NCBI GenBank assembly: GCA_038025085.1
Contig: CM076153.1
Span: forward strand, 1,798,001-1,862,000
Origin: Tetragonia tetragonoides
Lineage: Eukaryota; Streptophyta; Magnoliopsida; Caryophyllales; Aizoaceae
DNA: 64,000 nt
Reading direction: 5' to 3'
A program made the translations under genes and the position numbers. Below are positions 49,601-60,961 of this stretch, piece after piece. Below the pieces are notes generated by a model. It had not been told where the DNA came from and made no database searches. It saw nothing but the letters and a program-made list of their open reading frames with translations. Numbering within the stretch: the first letter of the stretch is position 1; each line of letters opens with the position of its first letter.

Positions 49601-52600
49601 ACTGATGGAAGAAAGAGGTTTGGAAATTTATATGCTAAAAATCACGAAGATCATCAGGTCTTTTCACCACAACAAGCAAGAACTGCTAACCAAGTTGAAG
49701 CTTCTCTTTTTCTCCAATTTTAGTATATGAATAAAAGTCCCTTCCACTTTTTATGTCTGATCGTTGAGTTACACAGTTACATACTGAGCACTGACCTCCA
49801 CCACAAAATAGAAGATACAAAAATAAACAAAAGGTTTTTGTTGTCTTGTATGTAAATGTAATAGTATGGATCAATGAGTAACTTTCGTTGTAAAGCAAAT
49901 AAGCCATGACACACTTTTGATATTAATAAGCTTCGCAATAGAAATGCACTAATCCAACAAAAGTTTGTTCTTGGACAAATTAAATGTCATCATCATGACT
50001 TTAGAAATTCATGAATCTCTCTCAACATTTACCTGTAGCCCTCGGTCAGCAACTATTCTCAAGGGACCTAGTCTCTTATGGCGACGTCTTAGTTCCCTTT
50101 CGCAGGCTATCTCAGCAGATATTTCATTGTCTAGTTCAACAAAGACTTTTAAGTTCTTGTATCCATCTTCAGGATTCCATTTGACATCGGGCAGCACATC
50201 AACCAGGATATCATACCTGAGTGGTACTCACTATAGTTAATAGCTTAATATACCACAAAGAAAGCATGGACTGAACTGTATATTTGCTCTGCTGATGCGT
50301 CTCTCATGTTAACACCACCAACATGGGCACACATAGCAGTGGGGATAAGCATGAAGCAATGAAAAGTTTTAAGCCTCAGTCATAGACATCTAAGTTCTTT
50401 GAGAAAGCAAAGAAATCTAAAACCATCAGTTTCAACAGTCAGTGTCAAACTTCAAATCCGGACAGAATTTTAGGAATTAAGAGGAAATTTTAGGAATTAA
50501 GAGGAAACGCCAACGGATGTTTGTAAATTGGTTTTAGTTACTATCATTTCCCAACCAGCATAATATGCATCACAAGGTCTGACATTGTCCACTCATGAAA
50601 AGATGTTCCTGAATTCAATCTAGAGTGCAACTTCAATTACACCAGTACCATAACAGATGATAAGTCAATCGTCATATAATACTCCGCCATAGAAATACAT
50701 AGAGCATAGAACTTACCTTAAAGAGTTAAATGAATTATACATCTCCTCCATATCTGAAAAACTGGTAATTATCTTGACAGAGTCCATTAATGCCCTTCCA
50801 TCCACCTTTGACACATTGACAGAAATGAAGTTAAAAAAAGGAATACAGTAAACATTAAATCATGAGCGGCTGAATGGGAACTCATCAAACTCAAAAGTTG
50901 TGAAACATATCTGATTGGAAGTAGACTTAGGGAACTCTTCTCAGAATAAATCTAATGAAGAAAGGATTATACCGATGACATGGCATGAGGAAGAGTCCTC
51001 TTCAGTATAGACTCAACTGCAGCCTTTTGGACATTTTGCTTCCCAGCAAAACTAATAAGAATACTTTCTGGAACATGCTTTCCAGGGCGAAATCCAGGAA
51101 TCTAGCAAACATCAAGAGCAAGATTTGAGTGATTGGGTTTAGTCACCAAGATAGAAGAACAGACAGGGGTTAACGTAAAAAGGAGCTACATTGAAAAAGT
51201 GAGCACAAAGGACTCCACCAAGCATAGTAAAAAACATTCTAAAACTCTTTCAGTATCAGAATTTCCATTGACAAGCAATAATACAAAACGGTATCCACTT
51301 TACTCTCTTTTGTTCTAAAAATACTATGGACTTCAGAAAGCTCTGAAGAACTTGTTTCATTTTTAATATTGAAATGATACTTAAACTGCTTCAATACATA
51401 GGGATGAGCAAGGCATTTAGAATGAAGACCTATTCATCAAAAGACCCCATCATAATTCATACCTCCGGTTTAAAGTAGGTAACTCTACAAAAGTCATATC
51501 AATACCCTCTTGTAACACTTCAAATGAAATTTAATTGAATCACCATTAATTTAGGGAAGCTGACTTGTAGTAGACCCAAGAATTAGTTTGTGAGCAAATA
51601 TGAACACTTCAAATGTTTCTATTCGACTCCGTATGTGCTCCCGATTACAAGTAATTATTGTTTAAGAAACAAGTACCTTCGATTGCTTCGTAAGCTCTCG
51701 CAAAACCCTCTGGTAAGTATCATCACATACAGCTGGTGGAACATTTACACTTAATCTGACCTGCAATGAGTGAGACAGAAATATCAGATAACATCTTCCA
51801 AATTGAAGGAACACACTGTTGTGGTAATCCCATTTTTGTGGGATTTATCAAACAGTAAAATAGAAAAGCCTTTTAATAAAAGGTTTTCCTTCGTTGTCTC
51901 TCAATCACAGAACTAAATATAGGAAGACTTCCCTATATAAAAAAAAGGGGAAATCCCTGTGATGTGAAGATATAGAAAAATAAGACAGAAAAAAAGAGAG
52001 AAGAGTGAGTTTAATACACTCTAAATAAATTGTGTAATCCTCAAGAATTAGGTCAATCTTGAGAGACAATTTTGTACTCTTGTTTTAGAGAGAATATATA
52101 ACTTTTTGAGTATTCCTTGTTGGTGTTTATCTTTCTTCTGTATTAGTATTTATTCGTTGCCTATTAGATTTTGGGAACGTCCTTATCTCCCAACAAAGTG
52201 GTATCAGAGCTAGGTCTATTGAATATGGACGCTAATAATGGCAACATGATTAAGTTGACCGCTTCCAATTATGCAGTGTGGAAGCCAAAGATGGAAGATC
52301 TTCTCTACATTAAAGATTTATGGTTGCCCATTACAATGAAAACCATATCCGAAAAACCTGCAACCAAAGCCGGTGAGAAAACCGATGAAAAAACTGATGA
52401 ACAGTTTTCGATCCCTTCCAGTGTCGAATCTATGTCCGCTGCTGATTGGGCGGTACTCAACAGGAAATGTGCCGCACAGATTCGACAATGGATTGATAAA
52501 AGCATTTTTCAAAGTTTCGCTAATGAGCATAACGCTTATGTTCTTTGGGAAAAGTTGGAGAAAACCTATGATAGAACAACCGCTCAGAATAAAGCAAATC

Positions 52601-55600
52601 TGATGCGAAGGCTCGTGAACTTGAAGTATAAGGATGGTACTAGTGTCTCCGAGCATTTAAGTGAGTTCGAAGGTTTGGCTGATCAAATCAGCTCAATGGA
52701 GTTAAACTTGGATAATGAGCTAATAGCTTTATTGTTGCTAAGCTCATTACCCAAAAGTTGGGACACATTAATTGTGTCGGTGAGTAACTCTGCACCAGAA
52801 GGAAAGCTTACCATGGATATGGTAAAAGATCGTCTGCTCAATGAGGAGTCCAGACGGAAAGATGACGATTCAACCTCCAATAACGAGCAAGCCCTTGTCG
52901 CTAGTGAACAAGGAAATAAGTATTGGCGTGGGAGAAATAAAAGTCGAAATCCCCACCAGCAACAACGAGGACGTTCAAAGTCTCGATCAAGGAGAGACGT
53001 TACTTGTCATCATTGCGGCCTGCCAGGACACTTTGTTCGGGAATGCAGAAAGTTAAAAGCCGAACAATCCAAAAAGCAGGAGAATAATCGAAGTGAGAGC
53101 AGTCGAACGAACGATTCTGCAACATTTGCAGAAGAGGTGATTGTTGTTCAAGATAGTGGTTATATCAACCTTGCTTGTCAAGACTCAACCTGGGTAATTG
53201 ACTCGGGTGCTTCCTTCCATGTCTCCCCAAGAAAGGAATTCTTTTCATCCTATACCAGTGGAGATTTCGGTTTGGTAAGGATGGGAAACGATGGCATATG
53301 CAAAATTGTCGGACTCGGCAATATTTATTTGGAAACAACAAATGGATGCAAACTGCTATTAAAAGATGTAAGACATGTCCCAGACATTCGTCTTAATCTA
53401 ATCTCAGCTGGTAAGCTAGATGATGAAGGTTATGTTAACCACTTTGGTGAAGGTAAGTGGAAGCTCACCAAAGGAAGTTTAGTGGTAGCCAAGGGTGAGA
53501 AAAATAGGTCCCTTTACACCACTCAGGTCAAACTCTACGATGGAGAAGTCAATGCAGTGAAGAGTGTTCCAACCGAGTTATGGCACAAGAGACTCGGTCA
53601 CATGAGTGAAAAAGGACTCGACATCCTTGCCAAGAAGGATCTTTTACCAGGCCTGCAAGGTACAAAGTTGCATACTTGTGTTGATTGTGTAATGGGGAAA
53701 CAACACAGGGTTGCATTTCATAGTAGGCCACCATCCAGAAAATCTAATCGTTTAGATTTAATTCATACTGATGTTTGTTCAATGCCAAGTAAAACACTTG
53801 GTGGTGCTCTTTACTTTGTCACCTTCATTGATGACCATACAAGAAAGGTGTGGGCGTTTGCCTTGAAAAGTAAAGACCAAGTTTTGGATACTTTTAAGGA
53901 TTTTCATTTGAAGGTAGAGAGAGAAACAAGCAAACAGCTCAAGAGTGTACGTTCAGACAATGGTGGCGAATATAGAGGCCCTTTCGAAGAATACTGTAAA
54001 GGTTATGGCATCAGGCTTGAGAAGTCTGTTGCAAAGATGCTGCAACACAACGACATTGCTGAAAGGATGAACCGAACCATATGTGAGAGGATCAGATGTA
54101 TGCTCTCAAATGCAAAACTGCCAAGCTCCTTTTGGGGGGAGGCAATGAGGACAGCAGTTGACCTGATCAACCGTTCACCTTCAGCTCCACTGAATGGTGA
54201 TACTCCGGAAAGCGTGTGGTCCGGAAAGAAAGTTTCATATGGTCACTTAAAGGTCTTTGGATGTAGAGCTTTGGTTCATATACCAAGAGACGAGAGATCC
54301 AAGCTTGATAAAAAGGCTAAAGAATGCATATTCTTGGGTTATGCTCATGAAGAATTTGGCTACAGATTGTGGGATCCTATTAAGAAAAGGATCATTCGAT
54401 GTAGAGATGTTGTATTTCTTGAAGATCAAACCATTGAAGACATTGAGAAAGGCGAGAAGCCGCAACAATTAGAAGAACAACCAGTTAGCTTAGACCCTAT
54501 CTCCCCACCACAAGTTTCTATTGACAGGGGAGATATCCCGGATGGAGTTACTGACACTCCAGAAGACGATGATGAGGTTCCAGAGCCACCTGCTGAGCAG
54601 GGGGAGGAGACCCCTTTGACTGAGTCGGAACAACCTCAGTATGGCAGGGGACATAGAGTGCCTATTCCATCCACGAGATATAGTAGGTCTGAGTATGTTA
54701 TGTTGACTGATGAAGGGGAGCCAGAAAATTTTCAAGAGGTTATGGCTCACAAGGATAAAGGTAACTGGGTGAAAGCTCTGCAAGAAGAGATGCATTCCTT
54801 GCAGAAGAATCAAACGTATGAGTTGGTAGAACTCCCACAGGGAAAGAAGGCCTTAAAAAACAAGTGGGTCTTCAAGTTGAAAAAGGACAGAGACAAAATC
54901 CTGAAATTCAAAGCACGGTTGGTCGTCAAAGGATTTGGTCAGAAGAAAGGAATTGACTTTGACGAGATTTTTTCCCCGGTTGTGAAAATGACATCAATTC
55001 GAGTCATTTTGGGATTGGCTGCTAGTATGAACCTTGAGATTGAGCAGCTAGATGTGAAAACGGCATTCCTTCACGGAGATCTTGATGAAGAGATATATAT
55101 GACACAACCGGAAGGATTTGAAATAAAAGGAAAGAAGAACTTGGTCTGTCGGCTGAAGAAAAGTCTATATGGCCTTAAGCAGGCACCACGACAGTGGTAT
55201 AAGAAGTTTGACTCATTCATGATGGGTCATGGATACAAGAGAACTGACGCAGACCAGTGTGTTTATATCCGGAGGTACTCCGATGGAAATTTCATAATCC
55301 TTCTATTGTATGTTGACGACATGCTAATTGTTGGTCGAGATGTTAGCCAGATTGGCAAACTCAAGGATGATTTATCTAAGTCTTTTGACATGAAGGACTT
55401 AGGCCCAACTCAACAAATATTAGGTATGAAAATTACCCGCGATAGGAAAGCTGGAAAGGTATGGTTGTCGCAAGAGAAATATGTTGAACGAATGCTACAG
55501 AGGTTCAATATGAAAGATGCTAAGCCTGTTAGCACTCCACTTGCTAGTCATTTTCAACTAAGTAAGAGGTCTTGCCCCACTACTCAAAAGGAGATAGAAG

Positions 55601-57526
55601 AAATGGAAGTAGTTCCCTACTCTTCAGCAGTAGGAAGTCTCATGTATGCAATGGTTTGCACCAGGCCAGATATCGCTCATGCAGTCGGAGTAGTGAGCAG
55701 ATTTCTTTCAAATCCAGGAAAGGTACACTGGAAGCAGTGAAATGGATCTTCAGGTACTTGAAGGGTACATCTAAACTATGCTTAAGTTTTGGAAGTTCCA
55801 AACTAGCCTTGGAAGGTTACACTGATGCAGACATGGCAGGAGACCTGGACAGTAGAAAATCTACATCTGGATTATTGTTTACCTTCGCAGGGGGAGCTGT
55901 TTCATGGCAGTCCAAGCTGCAGAAATGTGTTGCCTTGTCTACCACAGAAGCAGAATACATCGCTGCTACTGAAGCAGGAAAAGAGATGTTATGGTTAAAG
56001 AGATTTCTCCAAGAGCTTGGTTTGAAACAAGACATATATGTCATCTATTGTGATAGTCAGAGTGCAATAGACTTGAGCAAGAATGCAATGTATCATTCTC
56101 GCACCAAGCATATAGATGTTAGATATCATTGGATACGCGGAGTGATAGAGAGCCACATGTTGCAGATACAGAAGATTCATACTGACGAGAACCCATCAGA
56201 TATGATGACGAAGATTGTGGCCCGAGAAAAGCATGAGTTATGCAGGAAGAAGTCTGGCATGGATACACATAACGTATTGTAGTGAACCCACCTAAATGGG
56301 AGGGGGAGGATTGTTGTGGTAATCCCATTTTTGTGGGATTTATCAAACAGTAAAATAGAAAAGCCTTTTAATAAAAGGTTTTCCTTCGTTGTCTCTCAAT
56401 CACAGAACTTAATATAGGAAGACTTCCCTATATAAAAAAAAGGGGAAATCCCTGTGATGTGAAGATATAGAAAAATAAGACAGAAGAAAAGATAGAAGAG
56501 TGAGTTTAATACACTCTAAATAAATTGTGTAATCCTCAAGAATTAGGTCAATCTTGAGAGACAATTTTGTACTCTTGTTTTAGAGAGAATATATAACTTT
56601 TTGAGTATTCCTTGTTGGTGTTTATCTTTCTTCTGTATTAGTATTTATTCGTTGCCTATTAGATTTTGGGAACGTCCTTATCTCCCAACACACACAACAA
56701 TCCCATATAGACTCCAAAGTCACTAAGCAACACCTATAAGAAAACTAGCCTAATAAGTAATAACAGCCCATCCTGTTCAAAGTTAGTGAGCCAGCATTAA
56801 TATACTTCCAGCTGATGGAAGACAAAGAAGTATCAATGGAATTTAAATTCAGAACATAAGCAATACCCATTTAATATTCATCAAAGGCAGGCACTTCAAT
56901 TTTCGAAGGACTTCAAATAACAGATAAAACACTTCATATTGATGAAAAACAAAGAAGACCCATCACAATTCCGATGAAAATTGAGCTCAATAAGAAACAC
57001 CCATTTGAAGAAATCATCAATGAAAGCTTGAAATAGCGTATGCAGTTCCAAATTAAAAGGAAAATGAAGGAATATAAACGATACCCATATGAATTTGTTA
57101 TAATTAATTTGACTAATTAAACAGACCCAGATTGAAAATTCACCAATGAGAGCACGATTTATACAAACATAAAGATGTCAAATTTAAGGACGAAAAAAAA
57201 AGACTCACCTTTGAATTGGGCTCTTGAAACTCAGTAACATCGAGGTCAACAGGAAGCTTATCTTTCTTAGCCTCGGCAACAGAAGGGGCAGATGAGGAAG
57301 AAGCTAAGACTGTGGTTGGAGTTTTGGGAGACGAGTGTTGGAGGAGAGAGAATTGGCGGGAAGAAGGTGACAACTGAAGAAATCCATAGAATGGATTTTG
57401 GGTTTTGCTTGCAAGAAAATGGTGAGAGAAATTAACAGAGGAGAAAGAATTGCAAGATAAAGATTGTGGCTTGGTATTAAATGGCAGGTTTAGTGAAAAT
57501 GTAGAGGTACATAGCTTCATAGACAT
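46612..57526 (-). CDS. TIG1: Plastid trigger-factor-like chaperone (TIG1), 13 exons, copia in intron 1
   Basis: Exons in transcript order: 57209-57526, 51677-51760, 50973-51101, 50717-50805, 50033-50216, 49322-49412, 48643-48797, 48244-48336, 48062-48154, 47358-47438, 47014-47163, 46808-46903, 46612-46689; about 546 aa. Trigger factor binds nascent chains at the ribosome exit; the plant form is targeted to chloroplasts. The first 75 or so residues are Ser/Thr-rich with few acidic residues, as in a transit peptide. GFRPGKHVP (exon 3) is the ribosome-docking signature. FQFDTEDGDIVIPGFLDSII with GIRPGETK (exon 7) is the FKBP-like domain. Exons 8-13 form the helical C-terminal chaperone arms. The start was taken at the ATG (57524-57526); an in-frame GTG lies upstream. 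Intron 1 is 5.4 kb, nearly all copia, antisense to the gene. Confidence 0.92.
48491..48520 (-). repeat. Dispersed AGACGGTCTTC..GGTAAGACGA motif, copy 3 (TIG1 intron 7)
   Basis: On the minus strand it reads GACGGTCTTCGCATAACTTT and then TGGTAAGACG, matching the plus-strand copy at 6434-6466. A following AAAAAAATTGTATAAG word resembles the flanks of the other copies. Confidence 0.5.
51817..52195 (+). repeat. 5' LTR of the copia element
   Basis: 379 bp, beginning TGTTGTGGTAATCCC and ending TATCTCCCAACA. It matches the 3' LTR except at three sites: one A/T change in AACTAAATA, and one A/G and one G/T change in the purine-rich AGACAGAAAAAAAGAGAGAAG stretch. Confidence 0.96.
52197..52208 (+). other. 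Primer-binding site of the copia element
   Basis: TGGTATCAGAGC, one to two bases after the 5' LTR. It is the standard complement to the 3' end of initiator tRNA-Met used by most plant copia elements. Confidence 0.9.
52225..56282 (+). pseudogene. Copia gag-pol polyprotein, single frameshift
   Basis: The start is taken at the ATG at 52225, because the open frame extending upstream lies in the LTR and primer-binding site. Order: gag with CCHC zinc knuckle (CHHCGLPGHFVREC, 53005-53046); protease (WVIDSGAS, 53191-53214); integrase with HKRLGH and CVDCVMGKQH zinc-binding residues, then Asp at 53770-53772 and RSDNGGEY; RT with KARLVVKGF and YVDDM (55309-55323); RNase H with CDSQSAIDL. The frame breaks at about 55729-55734 and reaches TGA at 55738-55740; RNase H continues in another frame to 56282. 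The conserved integrase segment before ERMNRT also differs from the usual family form (LQHNDIAERMNRT). Both changes suggest this copy is defective. Confidence 0.92.
56295..56311 (+). other. Polypurine tract of the copia element
   Basis: AATGGGAGGGGGAGGAT directly precedes the 3' LTR. It primes plus-strand DNA synthesis in this class of element. Confidence 0.85.
56312..56690 (+). repeat. 3' LTR of the copia element
   Basis: 379 bp, 376 of 379 positions the same as the 5' LTR by eye, followed by the CACAC target duplication at 56691-56695. Confidence 0.96.
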
Positions 57527-57735
57527 GCTTGCTCTCCTCACTCCTCAGCGTAGTCAGGGTAAGAGCAGAGCAAACGTTGAGGAGGAGCTGTTGTTAGTAC
57601 CTGTTTGGATAAATGGTTTTCCTTTTCTTTTCAAATAATAAAAAAGTTTGTTTCCTTCTTTTTTTCCTGATCTACCTGCCAATAAAAAAATAAAGTTTTC
57701 CTTTTTTCCTTTTTTTCTTTTTTTTCATTCCATTT
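57527..57735 (-). promoter_or_regulatory. Short upstream region of the trigger-factor gene
   Basis: Only about 210 bp separate the start codon from array 3. The stretch is A-rich on the minus strand, with long A tracts (T tracts on the plus strand), and no clear TATA box was identified. The core promoter must lie here or reach into the repeat array. Confidence 0.35.
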
Positions 57736-60060
57736 ATGATAGACCCCCTAGAGGACCCTCGATTTTCCGAGAGGGTCATTCGGATTCCCAAACTCGATAT
57801 CATCTATGCATTCATTGTTTCGTCCCTTACATTTGTGTCCCGTAAAAACGCCCTTACAAGCCTATTAGGACTCGAATATGGACGCCAAGGGCCTCCCATG
57901 ACCCCTAGGGGAGTTCCGTGCGATGTGGTGCGAAAATTTCCACCTTCATTTCGGAGCCTCCCGAAAGCCCTAAAAACATGGATTATAGCCTTCGTTTTCG
58001 GCTTCCGAGGGCCCACGTGTCATTTCTACCCAAACTTCTCTGGAGGCTCTATCATGACCATAGAGGACCCTCGGTGCCCAAGGAGAGTCATCCGGATCCC
58101 CAAACTTCGATATCACTCATGGATTCGAAGTTTCGGCCCTTACATTGGTGTCCCGTGAAAACACCCTTACAAGCCTATTGGGGACCCAATAATGGACCCC
58201 GGGGGCCTCTTATGTTACCTAAGAGTGTCTCGTGCGATGTGGTGCGAAAATATTCACCTTTGTTCCGAGGCCTCCCAAAAGTCCAAAAGACGTGGATTAT
58301 TAGCTTTTGAATTCTGGCTTCCTGGGGCCCGTTTTCGTTTTCGTTTTCACCAAAACTTTTCCGGGGGGTCTATCATGACCCTAGAGGACCCTCGGTTCCC
58401 CGGGAGGGTCATCCAGATCCCCAAACTTCGATATCACCCATGCGTTCGATGTTCCAACCCTTACATTGGTTTCCGGTAAAAACGTCCTTACAAGCCTATT
58501 AGGGACCCGATAATCAACCCCGAGTGCCTCCAATGTCCCTTAGGAGGATTGCGTGCGATGTGGTGGGAAAATTTCCACTTTTGTTGTAGGGCTTCCTAGA
58601 AGCCCCAAAAACGTGGATTATAGCCTTCATTTTCGACTTCCGGAGGCTCAAGTGTCATTTTTGCCCAAACTTCTCCTGAGGGTCTATCATGACCCTAGAG
58701 GACCCTCGGTGCCCCGGGTGGGTCATCCGGATCCCCAAACTTCGATATCACCCATGCATTTGATGTTCCGACCCTTACATTGGCGTCCCGTAAAAACGCC
58801 CTTACACTATTAGGACCCGATTATGGACCCCAAGGGCCTCCCATGTTCCATAGGGGAGTTCCACGCGATGTGGTGCGAAAATTTCCACCTTCATTTCGGA
58901 GCTTTCCGGAAGCCCTAAAAACATGGATTATAGCCTTCGTTTTCGGCTTCCGATGGCCCGGGTGTCATTTTTGCCCAAACTTATCTGGAGGGTCTATCAT
59001 GACTATAGAGAACCCTCGGTGCCCCGGGAGGGTCATCCGGATCCCCAAGCTTCGATATCACCCATGTATTCGATGTTTCGACCCTTACATTGGTGTCTTG
59101 TAAAAACACCCTTACAAGCCTATTAGGGACCCAATAAAGGACCCCGGAGCCCTCTTATGTTACCTAAGGGTGTCCCGTGCGCAAATATCCACCTTCGTTC
59201 CGGGGCCTCCCAAATGCCCAAAAAACATGGATTATTAGCTTTTGATTTTCGGCTTCCTGGGGCCGTTTCCGTTTTTGCCCAAACTTCTCCGGGGGGTCTA
59301 TCATGACCCTAGGGGGCCCTCGGTTTCCCGGGAGGGTCATCCGGATCCCAAAACTTCGATATCACCCATGCGTTCGATGTTCCGGCCCTTACATTGGTTT
59401 CCCGTAAAAACGCCCTTACAAGCCTATTAGGAATCGGATAATGGACCCCGAGTGCCTCCAATATGCCCTAGGGGTGTTGCGTGCGATGTGGTGAGAAAAT
59501 TTCCACCTTCATTCTGGGGCCTCCCGGAAGCCCCAAAAACGTAGATTATATATAGCCTTCGTTTTCGACTTCCAGGGACCCAGGTGTCATTTTTGCCTAA
59601 ATTTTTCCGGATGGTCTATCATGATCTTAGAACACCCTCGGTGCCCCGGGAGGGTCATCTGAATCCCCAAACTTCGAATGCACCCATGCATTCGATGTTT
59701 CGGTCCTTACATTGGTGTCCCGTAAAAACGCCTTTACAAGCCTATTAGGGACCCAATAATGGACCTCGAGGGCCTCTTATGTTACCTAAGGGTGTCCCGT
59801 GAGATGTGATGCGGAAATATCCACCTTCATTCCGGGGCCTCCTAAAAGCCCCAAAAACGTGGATTATAGCCTTTGATTTTCCGCTTTTTGGGGCACGGTC
59901 TTCAGTTTTGTCCAAAGTTCTCCGGGGGATCTATTGTCAACCTAGAGGACCTGCGATGCTTCGGGACGGTCAATTTTACCCATAGAACATGGGACATGTG
60001 CACTACATGGCGCTCGCTGGGCGCTGGGACATGGGTCATGAGTCACCCAAAATTTGTTTC
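57736..60060. repeat. Array 3: seven-plus ~315-bp monomers in a trimeric higher-order pattern
   Basis: GTGCGATGTGGTGCGAAAAT recurs near 57919, 58231, 58552, 58864, 59178, 59481 and 59799. Three monomer types alternate: one with CCTCCCATG..GGAGTTCC (57919, 58864), one with CCTCTTATGTTACCTAAG (58231, 59178, 59799) and one with GTGCCTCCAAT..GTTGCGTGCG or a close form (58552, 59481). Every third copy is most alike, about 930-947 bp apart. The array closes at about 60000-60040 with GGGCGCTGGGACATGGG, a block also found at the end of the B monomers of array 2. Plus-strand ORFs of up to 140 aa recur with the period and are not taken as genes. Confidence 0.88.
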
Positions 60061-60961
60061 AATAAATTTGATATACTTAGTTCATTTTGATCCATTATCT
60101 ACTATATTTGGTAGAAGAACTTTATAACAAAGTATTCTCAAGTTTATTAATAAAAGGCTAATAATCGTTTCCTAAGCACTTGGTCAAAAATAGATCAAAG
60201 TTTACAGTATAACTAATCATAATAAGTAGAACTATAATGTAATAAACAATGTCATGTATGGTTAGATACCTCTAACAATTATAGAGGCAATACAAGGCAA
60301 TGAATGACTTTTTTTTTTTTGTCAAAGGCTAATACACGGTCAGTGAATGAATATTACCATGACTTGAAGGCATCCCTCCCCCCAACATTTTAATATTTGC
60401 CCTAGACAAATTAAGGGTTACGCTGCAGATGAATCTCTCCAAATCCCAACTTGGTGTTTTAGTTCTATTCACCAGTTAATCACAAAATTAGCACCAGAAA
60501 AGAAAAAAAATTATTATAACAAAGTTGGAAGCAAGACAACCTATAAGAAAACAATAATATTTTTTTTTTAAAAAAAAGGAGCTCAAACATCCTTTGCATC
60601 ACACGGGCATACACACTAGTGTAAAAAAAAAAGAAAAGATATACTTAGATTTTTTTTTTTTCTTTTTGGAGATAATCATTCTGTTCAATTACTGTTTTCA
60701 CCAAATTAAGCCTACCACTTAAGGGATGCCAACTCAGAATTAGCTCATACCAAAGTACACCTTTTGGGAGTGAAAAACAAACATCAACCCTTGATAAGTA
60801 GTAGTAGCAGCATAGTACCAATTTACCAACCCCATGCCTCTCTCAACCAAGAACCTAAAAGAACCAAAACCCCATTTGATTTGAGAGAGAAACCAAAAGG
60901 ACCAAAACCCCATTTTTTGTGGGAAGGAAAGCAAAGAGAAGTCTAGCCTAAAAGAAAGACA
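60061..60961. other. Upstream region of the 204-aa gene
   Basis: AT-rich sequence with long A and T runs and no ORF of note. The last few hundred bases before 60962 presumably hold the promoter and 5'UTR of the plus-strand gene. Confidence 0.4.

Larger units (their letters stand above)
51817..56690 (+). mobile_element. Complete Ty1/copia LTR retrotransposon, Tork/Tnt1-like
   Basis: A 4874-bp element with TG..CA LTRs of 379 bp each, a 5-bp target duplication CACAC (51812-51816 and 56691-56695), a primer-binding site matching initiator-tRNA-Met, and a polypurine tract. The domain order gag, protease, integrase, RT, RNase H is that of copia. The LTRs differ at only three positions by eye, so insertion is recent. 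It lies antisense in intron 1 of the trigger-factor gene, about 50 bp from the splice acceptor of exon 2. The coding frame has a 1-bp break, so autonomous activity of this copy is doubtful. Confidence 0.95.

Noticed and set aside
52171..52224. Upstream extension of the copia open frame
   Set aside because: It begins without ATG inside the 5' LTR and runs through the primer-binding site. The first ATG after it, 52225, is the sensible start.
57527..57541. GTG as start of the trigger-factor protein
   Set aside because: A plant nuclear gene should start at ATG, and one lies in frame at 57524-57526 before a normal transit peptide.
57736..59430. Plus-strand ORFs of up to 140 aa in array 3
   Set aside because: Same reason: overlapping frames repeated once per monomer, not a gene.
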